12,643 bases of DNA from Gallibacterium faecale (GTDB lineage: Bacteria > Pseudomonadota > Gammaproteobacteria > Enterobacterales > Pasteurellaceae): positions 1-12,643 of the forward strand of contig NZ_JAQIBB010000091.1 of NCBI RefSeq assembly GCF_027920745.1. The letters run 5' to 3'. Under the pieces are notes generated by a model. That model was given only the letters and a program-made list of their open reading frames with translations, searched no databases and had not been told where the DNA came from. Shown here one piece after another: positions 6,061 through 12,643 of the stretch (the first letter of the stretch is position 1; the number at the start of each line of letters is the position of its first letter). The position numbers and the translations under genes are program-made.

Positions 6061-6753
6061 ATGAAAAAATTGGCAAAAAAAGCATCAAATTTAGCACTGC
6101 AAGAAGAAATTAAGCAGTTGATTCTGTCTAGAGGATTAAAAGCTGGCGACCTTATGCCTACGGAAAATGAGCTAATGACCCATCTTAATGTTAGCCGTTC
6201 TAGCTTGCGAGAAGCTGTTAAGTCATTAGAAGCATTACATATTTTAGATATTCATCATGGTGTTGGTACTTTTATTAGCGAGTCTTCTTTGACCCCTATG
6301 ATCCAAAGTCTTGCTTTTCATACCCAGTTACATTTGCAAGACAATATGAAATATTTATTGGATATTTTAGACGTACGTGAAATTTTACAATATGGTTTTG
6401 CACCGCTTGCTATTGCTAAGATTAGTGATCAAGAGGTTGATGCTTTACAAGAGTTAAGCCTACAAATGAAGCAACGAGCAAGAGATGGCGAATATTCCAC
6501 CGAGATAGAATACCAAATTCACTTACAAACCTATCAAGCGATTAAAAACCCTTTATTATCACAATATCTAGATGCTTTTTGGCAAATATTCCAATTACAA
6601 GAGGATAATTTGCCCGCCTCATCACTTACTCCAGAACAAATTGCGTTAAGTTATCAAGAGTGGGTTGATGCCGTAGAAGCGCGAGATATAAATCGCTTTC
6701 AGCATAGTGTTTTGCTCTATTTTCGTCATTTACGTCAACGAATTAATCCATAG
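6061..6753 (+). CDS. GntR-family transcriptional regulator, FadR/FCD subfamily
   Basis: This 230-residue regulator has a winged helix-turn-helix at about 11-72, with P33-T-E-N-E-L, V44-S-R-S-S-L-R-E-A and H66-G-V-G-T-F. An all-helical FCD effector domain follows at about 95-226. In that domain E150-x3-H154, then N-P-L-L, corresponds to the usual D-x2-F-H motif. A tyrosine (Y198) appears where a metal-binding histidine is often found. I chose the ATG at 6061; the TTG at 6028 adds 11 residues without a ribosome binding site and lies close to the palindromic operator. The gene is divergent from the transporter operon and 8 nt upstream of the second oxidoreductase gene. It probably controls both transcription units in response to the sugar or an oxidised product. 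Confidence 0.88.
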   Translation: MKKLAKKASNLALQEEIKQLILSRGLKAGDLMPTENELMTHLNVSRSSLREAVKSLEALHILDIHHGVGTFISESSLTPMIQSLAFHTQLHLQDNMKYLLDILDVREILQYGFAPLAIAKISDQEVDALQELSLQMKQRARDGEYSTEIEYQIHLQTYQAIKNPLLSQYLDAFWQIFQLQEDNLPASSLTPEQIALSYQEWVDAVEARDINRFQHSVLLYFRHLRQRINP

Positions 6754-6761
6754 GAGTGTTT

Positions 6762-7838
6762 ATGAAAGATCTCAAGATTGCTTTAGTCGGCTGTGGATTT
6801 TTTGGACAACAACTTGCTGCTGCATTTTCTCAAGCATCAACTAAGTTGGTTGGCGTTACCGATTTACAAATTGGGTTAGCACAAGATCTCGCCAGTAAAT
6901 ATGATTCTACCGCTTATGCCGATCTACCTAGCTTATTAGCGCAACAATCTGTTGATTTGGTATTAATTGCCACTTATAACCACAGTCATCGTCAAATTGC
7001 TGAAATTGCGCTTCAACATGGCTGTGCTGTTTTTGTTGAATCTCCATTTACCATTACGCTGAATGATGCGGATGCCTTATTACAACTTGCCAAACAACAA
7101 CAAACGACTATTTTTGTTGGTCACTGTTTACGAGTATTACCTGGATTACAGCAAGCAAAACAGATAATACAACAACAAAAATTGGGAAAAATGACTGTTG
7201 TGCGTGCGAATCGTCAGCGTTGGCTTGATCCTATTTTTCAGCCAAATTGGTGGAAAAATAATATTCAATTCACTGGTGGGAAATTATTTCACGAAATCCA
7301 TGAGCTTGATTTATTAGGATGGCTAGTCGGTGAAGTAGAGTACGTTTTCGCACAATCGACTAATCGAGCCCATTTAGAAACACCTGATCACCACGATATC
7401 ATTCAACTCTTATTACAATTTAAAAATGGGGTATATGGTTCCTTAGAAATGGGATCTGCTTATCATCTCTCTAAGTGGGATATTACTATCCATGGTGAAC
7501 TCGGCTCTATGCTGATTAATTTTTTTACTTCCAGTGTTACCATTTCATTTGCTAATGGTCATCGCCAACAATTTAATATGTATGATGAATTTGAAGCGGA
7601 TCTTTCTTTACGTGAAAGCAGCAAAGGCATTCAGAAATATGGCCAGCCAAATGAGCGTTGCCCTTATTGGCTCACTCGGGCGATTGAATTAGAAGCTGAA
7701 AGCGTTCTAACCCATTTACAGCAACAACAGCCGAGTGTACTTTGTGAATTACCTGCTAGAGCAATTTGTATCGCAAGTGCAGCAACTCAATCAATCAAAA
7801 ATAAAACACTTACTGCGGTGAAATACTGTAACGAATAA
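6762..7838 (+). CDS. Gfo/Idh/MocA family protein with E-S-P in place of E-K-P (regulator-linked copy)
   Basis: This 358-residue protein is a diverged paralogue of the oxidoreductase at 513-1622. They share the GxGxxG nucleotide motif (G10-C-G-F-F-G15), F/Y-H-x-I-H-E-L-D (H177 to D183 here), and a late G-x-P-x2-R-x-P-x-W-L motif. The conserved lysine is replaced: E93-S94-P95, codon TCT, more than one base away from a lysine codon. Without that lysine normal sugar dehydrogenase activity is doubtful. It may have another activity or act as a ligand or NAD(P) sensor, as Gal80 does in yeast. I chose the ATG at 6762 because AGGAG ends 5 nt upstream; a GTG at 6756 overlaps that site. It is co-transcribed with the FCD regulator, whose stop codon adjoins its ribosome binding site. 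Confidence 0.85.
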   Translation: MKDLKIALVGCGFFGQQLAAAFSQASTKLVGVTDLQIGLAQDLASKYDSTAYADLPSLLAQQSVDLVLIATYNHSHRQIAEIALQHGCAVFVESPFTITLNDADALLQLAKQQQTTIFVGHCLRVLPGLQQAKQIIQQQKLGKMTVVRANRQRWLDPIFQPNWWKNNIQFTGGKLFHEIHELDLLGWLVGEVEYVFAQSTNRAHLETPDHHDIIQLLLQFKNGVYGSLEMGSAYHLSKWDITIHGELGSMLINFFTSSVTISFANGHRQQFNMYDEFEADLSLRESSKGIQKYGQPNERCPYWLTRAIELEAESVLTHLQQQQPSVLCELPARAICIASAATQSIKNKTLTAVKYCNE

Positions 7839-7852
7839 CCATCTAAAAATGC

Positions 7853-7889
7853 AAAAAGCTGTCAGAGTATCAGCCACTGACAGCTTTTT
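7853..7889. terminator. Bidirectional intrinsic terminator
   Basis: AAAAAGCTGTCAG (7853-7865) and CTGACAGCTTTTT (7877-7889) form a perfect 13-bp stem with an 11-nt loop. The A/T ends give a T-run on both strands. It sits between the convergent stops of the oxidoreductase-like gene (7838) and ubiA (7908) and serves both. Confidence 0.92.
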
Positions 7890-7907
7890 ATATTTAATAA
7901 ATTGGTA

Positions 7908-8774
7908 TCAGAGCATTCCTACCACAATCGCAATAAATACCCACATCCCAAAATAATTATTATTTAAAAAGGCTTTAAAGCAAGCTTCACGTGCACGTAA
8001 TTTAGTCATTTTACATTGATAAATGAAATGTGCAGCAGCAATGGCTAACACAATAAAATACCCTGTATTTAACTCTTTCTCTTGCCCCAGATAAATTAGT
8101 AGCAACAAAGCGATAAATTGAAGTAACGCAATGATTTTATTGTCATATTCTGCAAATAAAATTGCAGTCGATTTTACACCAATACGCAAATCATCATCAC
8201 GATCCACCATCGCATATTGTGTATCGTATGCAATCGTCCACGCTAAATTAGCCAGAAATAGAATCCAACAATCTAATGGTAAGCCTGACAAAGTTGCGCC
8301 ATACGCCATCGGAATTGACCAACCAAACGCTGCGCCTAAAAAGAGTTGTGGTAAATGAGTATAGCGTTTCATAAATGGGTAGATAAACGCTAATAAAACC
8401 GCAATAACCGATAACCCAATAGCATAGAAATTTAACTGTAATACTAATAAAAAGGAGCAAAAAACTAAGACAAAAAATAGTATTTTTGCTTCTAATTCGG
8501 TTACCGCACCTGTTGCTAGAGGGCGTTGTTTAGTACGTTTAACTTGTCCATCAATATGACGATCCGCATAATCATTAATGACACATCCTGCTGAACGCAT
8601 AAAGACAACGCCTAATACAAAGATTAATAAAATTTTAAGATCAGGAAAACCACCTTTTGCCAGCCATAAAGCCCACAAAGTTGGCCATAATAACAATAAA
8701 GAACCAATTGGTTTATCTAAACGCATTAACTGCGCATAACTAACCAATTTTGTAGAATGTATCGATCCAATCAT
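7908..8774 (-). CDS. ubiA: 4-hydroxybenzoate octaprenyltransferase
   Basis: This inner-membrane enzyme attaches the polyprenyl chain to 4-hydroxybenzoate, an early committed step of ubiquinone synthesis. The 288-residue protein closely resembles E. coli UbiA (290 residues), including R-x-D-K-P-I-G-x-LLLL-W-P-T near the N-terminus. The first Mg-diphosphate motif N67-D-Y-A-D-R-x-x-D75 and the second aspartate-rich motif at 184-195 (D-T-Q-Y...D-R-D-D-D) are both intact, amid about eight to nine membrane spans. I chose the ATG at 8774, which overlaps the glpR stop as ATGA. A TTG five codons upstream is less likely. No Shine-Dalgarno is obvious, so translation is probably coupled to glpR. Confidence 0.95.
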   Translation of the reverse strand: MIGSIHSTKLVSYAQLMRLDKPIGSLLLLWPTLWALWLAKGGFPDLKILLIFVLGVVFMRSAGCVINDYADRHIDGQVKRTKQRPLATGAVTELEAKILFFVLVFCSFLLVLQLNFYAIGLSVIAVLLAFIYPFMKRYTHLPQLFLGAAFGWSIPMAYGATLSGLPLDCWILFLANLAWTIAYDTQYAMVDRDDDLRIGVKSTAILFAEYDNKIIALLQFIALLLLIYLGQEKELNTGYFIVLAIAAAHFIYQCKMTKLRAREACFKAFLNNNYFGMWVFIAIVVGML

Positions 8775-9538
8775 GATTGGCAAGGACAAACTTTTACTAC
8801 TAAATTACTATTTTCTACTAATGAAATCATTTCGCCTGGTAATGGACGATCTGTAAATAGGTAATCAAACATTGTAATTGACCCTAAACGCACCATTGCT
8901 CGACGAGAGAATTTAGAATGGTCAGTCACTAAAATACTGGTACGAGAACTTTCAATAATCGTACGTTTCACTTGGACTTCATGATAGTCATAATCTAAGA
9001 GAGAGCCATCATGATCAATCGCACTAATCCCCAAAATACCGAAATCTAAACGGAATTGGGAAATAAACTCCATGGTCGCTTCACCAATAATTCCACCATC
9101 AGGACGTAGACCACCACCAGCAATAATAATTTGGAAACTCTCTTTCTCCATTAAAATATGAGCTGCATTTAGGTTATTGGTCACAATGCGTAAATTTTCA
9201 TGATTCAATAAAGCACGCGCGACAGCTTCCGCTGTTGTACCAATATCAATAAAAAGAGAAGAACCATTAGGAATTTGTTCAGCGACACATTTTGCTACCC
9301 AATCTTTTTCTTGGCATAACAATGTTTTACGTGAGGCATAATCACTATTTTCTGAAGTTGATGGTGAAGCTGCTCCCCCATGATGACGGCGAATTTCATT
9401 TTTTGCCGCTAATTCATTTAAATCTCGTCGAATTGTTTGAGGACTGACATCTAATTCTGCAACCAACTCTTCAGTACTGATATAACCGTGCAATTTGACT
9501 AATTCGATAATACGGTTATGGCGTATTGCTTGTTTCAT
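8771..9538 (-). CDS. glpR: DeoR-family repressor of glycerol-3-phosphate metabolism
   Basis: This 255-residue cytoplasmic repressor is highly similar to E. coli GlpR (252 residues). The start M-K-Q-x-x-R-H-N is followed by a DeoR helix-turn-helix with V-S-P-Q-T-I-R-R-D-L-N-E-L, then R-H-H-G-G-A-A. The effector-binding domain keeps F-I-D-I-G-T-T, G-G-I-I-G-E-A-T and F-D-Y-L-F-T-D-like segments. GlpR senses glycerol-3-phosphate and represses glp genes. GAGG lies 5 nt before the ATG. The gene follows glpG after 80 bp and overlaps ubiA by 4 bp; no glpE is present here. Confidence 0.93.
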   Translation of the reverse strand: MKQAIRHNRIIELVKLHGYISTEELVAELDVSPQTIRRDLNELAAKNEIRRHHGGAASPSTSENSDYASRKTLLCQEKDWVAKCVAEQIPNGSSLFIDIGTTAEAVARALLNHENLRIVTNNLNAAHILMEKESFQIIIAGGGLRPDGGIIGEATMEFISQFRLDFGILGISAIDHDGSLLDYDYHEVQVKRTIIESSRTSILVTDHSKFSRRAMVRLGSITMFDYLFTDRPLPGEMISLVENSNLVVKVCPCQS

Positions 9539-9618
9539 AACTACCTCACGTTAAGTGACTATTCGCTGTCATTCTACTAAAAATCACTATCTTTTCATTA
9601 AATTTTTGTGAAAAATCA

Positions 9619-10476
9619 TCATGATTTATGTTTATGATAGAAAAGATTTACCCCGGCTAAAAAGCATCCACTTAATAATCCTGCAATATGTGCACTATTT
9701 CCCATAGATAATCCAATTAAAGGGGAAAAGAATCCACTTACAATCCCAATAATCAGAAACCAACTAAACCCTGCTGGCACAACAAAACGCTTTGAGCGAT
9801 CAAATTTACTCTCAACCCACACATATCCGAGTACAGCATAAACCACACCAGACAATCCAAAGAATGCAGGACCAGATGCAAAATATTGGGCAAATCCGCT
9901 CACTATCCCAGAAAAGAGATAGATAAATAAAATGGTTTTAATTCCTTGATAACGTTCAATCAATCCCGCAAAAATCCACCACCATAATAGATTAAATAAT
10001 AGATGAGCGAAGGAAAGGTGTACTAAGGTATGCGACCAATAACGCCAAATTTCCGCAACCTGAAACGGTGACTCTGGGAAATGGAAATAAATGAAGATTT
10101 CCTCACTATTAACCAATGTCCCGCCATAAATTCCAACACATAATAATGTAATCAAAAAAGTGAATTTTGCAGATAATATTTGTTGCCAATGAAGTTGAGC
10201 AAATACCTGAGAAAAGGGTGTAATAATTTGTTTAAAAGAAAGTGTAGTACCACTTTGCCATTCTACTTGATTAAATTCAGCATCATTAGGATTCTGCATA
10301 AACCATTTTGCAATAGGCTGTATCTGTTCAATGACTTGAGGTGAATCTTCGACGAGAAATAGATGAAAATATTCGTTTTCTTGTTGGATCTCAATTTGAT
10401 ACTGATATTGCTGCTGAATGATCTGTTGAAAGCGTTTCGCTAGTGCGAGTTGCGTACTACTAAAAAGATAATGCAT
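9619..10476 (-). CDS. glpG: Rhomboid intramembrane serine protease
   Basis: This 285-residue GlpG-type rhomboid has a soluble N-terminal cytoplasmic domain (about 1-95) and a six-span protease core. The catalytic dyad is S209 in G-L-S-G and H263 in S-A-H-I-A-G. The oxyanion-stabilising H158 and N162 (H-L-L-F-N) and the W144-R145 motif are also present, so the protease should be active. Length and domain plan match E. coli GlpG (276 residues). It cleaves transmembrane substrates within the inner membrane. An AGGA lies 8 nt before the ATG. It sits upstream of glpR as in E. coli, but without glpE. Confidence 0.94.
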   Translation of the reverse strand: MHYLFSSTQLALAKRFQQIIQQQYQYQIEIQQENEYFHLFLVEDSPQVIEQIQPIAKWFMQNPNDAEFNQVEWQSGTTLSFKQIITPFSQVFAQLHWQQILSAKFTFLITLLCVGIYGGTLVNSEEIFIYFHFPESPFQVAEIWRYWSHTLVHLSFAHLLFNLLWWWIFAGLIERYQGIKTILFIYLFSGIVSGFAQYFASGPAFFGLSGVVYAVLGYVWVESKFDRSKRFVVPAGFSWFLIIGIVSGFFSPLIGLSMGNSAHIAGLLSGCFLAGVNLFYHKHKS

Positions 10477-10491
10477 TTGGCTAATCCTAGA

Positions 10492-10526
10492 GGTGAACTA
10501 TAAAATCCGTTATACTGTTGTTCACC
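10492..10526. promoter_or_regulatory. Inverted repeat in the glpG / membrane-protein divergent region
   Basis: GGTGAAC (10492-10498) and GTTCACC (10520-10526) form a perfect 7-bp inverted repeat with centres 28 bp apart. Between them are AT-rich boxes that read as TATACT (10511-10516) on the plus strand and TATAGT or TATAAC on the minus strand. It could be an operator for both divergent genes, but chance is not excluded. Confidence 0.35.
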
Positions 10527-10550
10527 ATTTTTACTAATTTATGATGATGT

Positions 10551-10871
10551 ATGCGCAAAAAAAATAATTTTCCCGAAGGCTTTTCTAAATTTTCTTGGGC
10601 AATCGCTATTTTTTGTATTCCAGCTTTATTATGGCCTTTATCTTTATTACTTTCTCCTAGTTTAAAACAGAATCCAAATTTAAGTGAAATGGCGTTCACT
10701 AATATGTCGATTTTTATGTGGAGCTATCCATTACTCTTATTTATCTTAGCTCGCATCATTTATAAATTACATCAGCGTAAACCTAAATTTGCTGCCTATG
10801 TATTGGCTATCTGTTTTATCTTATTTTATCTTGCTGTGTTACTTATTGCAGTCTATGGTTTTCAGGCTTAA
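10551..10871 (+). CDS. Small integral membrane protein, function unknown
   Basis: This 106-residue protein has three likely transmembrane helices at about 15-33, 48-68 and 80-103, and a basic N-terminus M-R-K-K-N-N. Positive residues in the K-L-H-Q-R-K-P-K loop between helices 2 and 3 indicate a cytoplasmic loop. I recognise no catalytic motif; it resembles small uncharacterised membrane proteins of Pasteurellaceae, but I cannot name the family firmly. An in-frame stop just upstream (10545-10547) fixes the ATG at 10551, although no good ribosome binding site is visible. The gene is divergent from glpG, and its stop codon overlaps that of the convergent pldB-like gene by 3 bp. Confidence 0.75.
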   Translation: MRKKNNFPEGFSKFSWAIAIFCIPALLWPLSLLLSPSLKQNPNLSEMAFTNMSIFMWSYPLLLFILARIIYKLHQRKPKFAAYVLAICFILFYLAVLLIAVYGFQA

Positions 10872-11806
10872 TTAAGGAACTCAATCATCTGTTTAAAAGC
10901 AGCTATTCTCACAGTATCTGTTTCAAACATAATTTCGTGTTTAGCACCAGCAATTTCAATAATCTGCGCAGAAGGTGAACAAGCAAAGAGTTTATTCACC
11001 TTCTTAGTAGAAACAATGGATTCTTCCCCTGATTGCAAAATTAATACTGGAACCTGAATTTTAGTCACTAATTTAGGTAATTTCTTAAATGCCATAATAA
11101 TCCGATGAACCCAACCAAAAGTAGGCCCACCTAATCGAATTTCTGGATAACGTGCTGCCATTTTATTCATAAAGTTTAATCTTGCTGCACTATGCGTTAA
11201 ATCTGTCGTGGCAATATCTGCTGCTTTATATGGCCCTTTAGTAAAAATATAACGTCCAGAGAATCCAAACAATACCATTAGCATAACAACAATTTCATCT
11301 CTTAAGGCGGTTTCTTCTCGTAATCCAAGAAAAGGAGAGGATAAAATCACTTTATCAATATTATGTGGATAAGTCGCTAAATAGTATGTTGCTAATAATC
11401 CACCCATAGAGTGGGCAAATAATACCTGCTGTTGGTAAGACTTTTGTTGCAGAATATGTTGAATCACTAAATCCATATCATCAATATAATAACGGAATTC
11501 ATCAATATAGCCTTTATGCTTATCCGCTAATAAACGAGATGAAAACCCTTGTCCTCGATGATCAAATAATAAAACATCATATCCTTGTTGATAAAAGTCG
11601 TAGCCAATTTCACTCCATTTAGCAATATTCTCCCCACGACCATTTACCAAAATGATCAATTTTGTATGCGTTGGATTCACTAAATAACGATAAGCTAACT
11701 GTTGTTTGGCATTTGCAGCTAAGTAATTAATAGGAAATTGTTCTACAAAGGGTAATAACTCTTGTTCTACAAATTGATCGAATTGGTCTTCTCTTGGCAA
11801 CAGCAT
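10868..11806 (-). CDS. pldB: Alpha/beta hydrolase, probable lysophospholipase L2
   Basis: This 312-residue serine hydrolase resembles E. coli PldB, which removes the remaining acyl chain from lysophospholipids and acts at the inner membrane. The nucleophile elbow A-H-S133-M-G-G, the strand motif F-D-H-R-G-Q-G-F-S-S at 81-90 and the histidine in A-K-H290-E are all present. An acidic residue near 261-262 (G-E-E-S-I-V) completes the triad. It has no signal peptide. It is shorter than E. coli PldB (340 residues), so a related monoacylglycerol or lysophospholipid hydrolase is possible. The ATG at 11806 has only a weak ribosome binding site. It converges on the small membrane protein gene with overlapping stops. 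Confidence 0.8.
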   Translation of the reverse strand: MLLPREDQFDQFVEQELLPFVEQFPINYLAANAKQQLAYRYLVNPTHTKLIILVNGRGENIAKWSEIGYDFYQQGYDVLLFDHRGQGFSSRLLADKHKGYIDEFRYYIDDMDLVIQHILQQKSYQQQVLFAHSMGGLLATYYLATYPHNIDKVILSSPFLGLREETALRDEIVVMLMVLFGFSGRYIFTKGPYKAADIATTDLTHSAARLNFMNKMAARYPEIRLGGPTFGWVHRIIMAFKKLPKLVTKIQVPVLILQSGEESIVSTKKVNKLFACSPSAQIIEIAGAKHEIMFETDTVRIAAFKQMIEFLN

Positions 11807-11843
11807 GATAATCTCAAATATGACTTAACAACGATATAATTTA

Positions 11844-11872
11844 TTGTATCTTGGCTAAAAACATAGATACAA
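11844..11872. promoter_or_regulatory. Inverted repeat upstream of the pldB-like gene
   Basis: TTGTATCT (11844-11851) and AGATACAA (11865-11872) are perfect 8-bp arms separated by 13 nt. On the minus strand the left copy contains TACAAT, a possible -10 box, 18 nt after a weak TTGTAT. It may be a promoter-associated operator for the pldB-like gene. No T-run follows on either strand, so it is not a terminator. Confidence 0.35.
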
Positions 11873-11880
11873 ATAAAGCC

Positions 11881-11912
11881 CAGCGTCATAGTATAAAAAA
11901 TATGACTAGCTG
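11881..11912 (-). terminator. Probable terminator of mdaB
   Basis: On the minus strand CAGC-ta-GTCATA, a 10-nt loop and TATGAC-GCTG form a 10-bp stem with a 2-nt bulge, followed by GGGCTTTATTTG. It lies 57 nt past the mdaB stop. A second AT-rich hairpin, GTAATTC-accc-GAATTAC at 11929-11946, lies between them and may also stabilise the 3' end. Confidence 0.5.
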
Positions 11913-11969
11913 AGCCAAGATTATTACTGTAATTCACCCGAATTACTTTTTATATCGTCTAAATGTATC

Positions 11970-12551
11970 TTATTTCGCAAATAATTTTGTTAAATGTGCT
12001 TTATATTCAGCGATATGCTGATCCACATTTGGATTTTTGATCACATCATTACAAATAAATGTTGGTAATGCGCTAATACCTAAAAACTCATTTGCTTTTC
12101 TGAAATGGAGATATACCCCATCAACGCCCTTACCTTCAAAAAAATCACCTTCACGCTCAAAAGCCTCAATTGGCGCATTCCAAGTTAAAGACAGCATATG
12201 TTGGCGACCTTGCAATAAACCACCTGTACCATAGCCCTCAGTTGGATTAACACGGTGACGACCATCGCTTTGATAAAGTTTACCATGGCCAAATGTGAAA
12301 ACTTCATCAATATATTTTTTCACAATCCATGGTTCACCCATCCACCAACCCGGCATTTGCCAGATAACAACATCCATCCAAACAAATTTTTCAATCTCTT
12401 GTTCAATATCATAACCAGCATCAATTACAGTTTCTTTTACGTCATGTCCTAATGCGACTAAAGTCTCTTTTGCTGTATTATGCAAAGTTGCATTTAATTG
12501 GCCTTGAGAATGGCCAAAGGCCTTGCCACCATTGAGTAATAAAATTTTCAT
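11970..12551 (-). CDS. mdaB: NAD(P)H:quinone oxidoreductase MdaB
   Basis: This 193-residue flavodoxin-fold protein closely resembles E. coli MdaB (modulator of drug activity B, 193 residues), an FAD-dependent NADPH quinone reductase that performs two-electron reduction of quinones. Shared features are the N-terminal N-G-G-K-A-F-G-H-S-Q-G-Q-L-N, the segment V-V-I-W-Q-M-P-G-W-W-M-G at about 81-92, L-S-L-T-W-N-A-P at about 125-132, and V-D-G-V-Y-L-H-F. It is cytoplasmic and probably protects against quinone and oxidative stress. GGATAGGG lies 4 nt before the ATG. It is monocistronic, flanked by terminators on both sides. Confidence 0.93.
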   Translation of the reverse strand: MKILLLNGGKAFGHSQGQLNATLHNTAKETLVALGHDVKETVIDAGYDIEQEIEKFVWMDVVIWQMPGWWMGEPWIVKKYIDEVFTFGHGKLYQSDGRHRVNPTEGYGTGGLLQGRQHMLSLTWNAPIEAFEREGDFFEGKGVDGVYLHFRKANEFLGISALPTFICNDVIKNPNVDQHIAEYKAHLTKLFAK

Positions 12552-12608
12552 TTAACCCTATCCTTATTTTAATATTTTACGAAGAAATCTTTTCTTTTTC
12601 CCAAAAAC

Positions 12609-12634
12609 AAGACCCGCCTAAAAAGACGGGTCTT
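12609..12634 (-). terminator. Intrinsic terminator of a gene beyond the right edge
   Basis: AAGACCCG (12609-12616) and CGGGTCTT (12627-12634) form an 8-bp GC-rich stem with a 10-nt loop. On the minus strand it is followed by GTTTTTGGG. No gene inside the window ends here, so it probably ends a minus-strand gene to the right and insulates mdaB. Plus-strand use is less likely because the following sequence is ATTCATTTA. Confidence 0.7.
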
Positions 12635-12643
12635 ATTCATTTA

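Noticed and set aside
6756..6761. GTG start for the second oxidoreductase-like gene
   Set aside because: The GTG overlaps the AGGAG that serves the ATG at 6762.
9539..9618. GlpR operator in the glpG-glpR gap
   Set aside because: No good match to the known GlpR half-site was seen; only scattered short repeats.
10487..10699. 70-codon minus-strand frame overlapping the small membrane protein gene
   Set aside because: It is antisense to a better candidate with coherent membrane helices, and lies across the glpG upstream region.

Overview
The window looks like a chromosomal segment of an AT-rich gammaproteobacterium, most likely a member of the Pasteurellaceae. This rests on close similarity of UbiA, GlpR, GlpG, MdaB and PldB to their enterobacterial counterparts, combined with low GC and a compact layout. 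No insertion sequence, integrase, tRNA or rRNA was seen. I recognise the family but not the species.

Layout from left to right. (1) Positions 1-397 hold the leader-distal end of a CRISPR array: six 32-nt repeats, the last decayed, five complete spacers and one cut spacer. The repeat has a 7-bp stem and an 11-nt 3' tail ending TTGAAAC, typical of subtype I-C. The leader and any cas genes lie outside to the left. (2) Positions 449-5904, minus strand, form a five-gene carbohydrate uptake operon. Its order in transcription is CUT1-type ATPase, periplasmic binding protein, two permeases, then a Gfo/Idh/MocA oxidoreductase, closed by a strong intrinsic terminator. (3) Positions 5905-6060 are a compact divergent control region with overlapping promoters, a perfect 17-bp palindrome and a CRP-like site. 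(4) Positions 6061-7838, plus strand, encode a GntR/FadR-type (FCD) regulator and a second Gfo/Idh/MocA protein, closed by a bidirectional terminator. (5) Positions 7908-10476, minus strand, encode glpG, glpR and ubiA, the last two overlapping by 4 bp. (6) Positions 10551-12551 hold a small membrane protein gene, pldB-like and mdaB. A terminator at the right edge belongs to a gene outside the window.

The most unusual part is the sugar locus at 449-7838. An ABC importer is paired with two related dehydrogenase-fold proteins that share an atypical H-x-I-H-E-L-D motif. One keeps the family's E-K-P lysine. The other, encoded next to the regulator, has E-S-P and may be a non-catalytic sensor. No kinase, glycosidase or isomerase is present, so the pathway must be completed elsewhere. 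The substrate cannot be read from sequence; the arrangement recalls the E. coli ycj cluster, in which glycosides are oxidised to keto-sugars. The ATPase gene carries an in-frame TAA, and 28 codons of recognisable C-terminal sequence remain in frame behind it.
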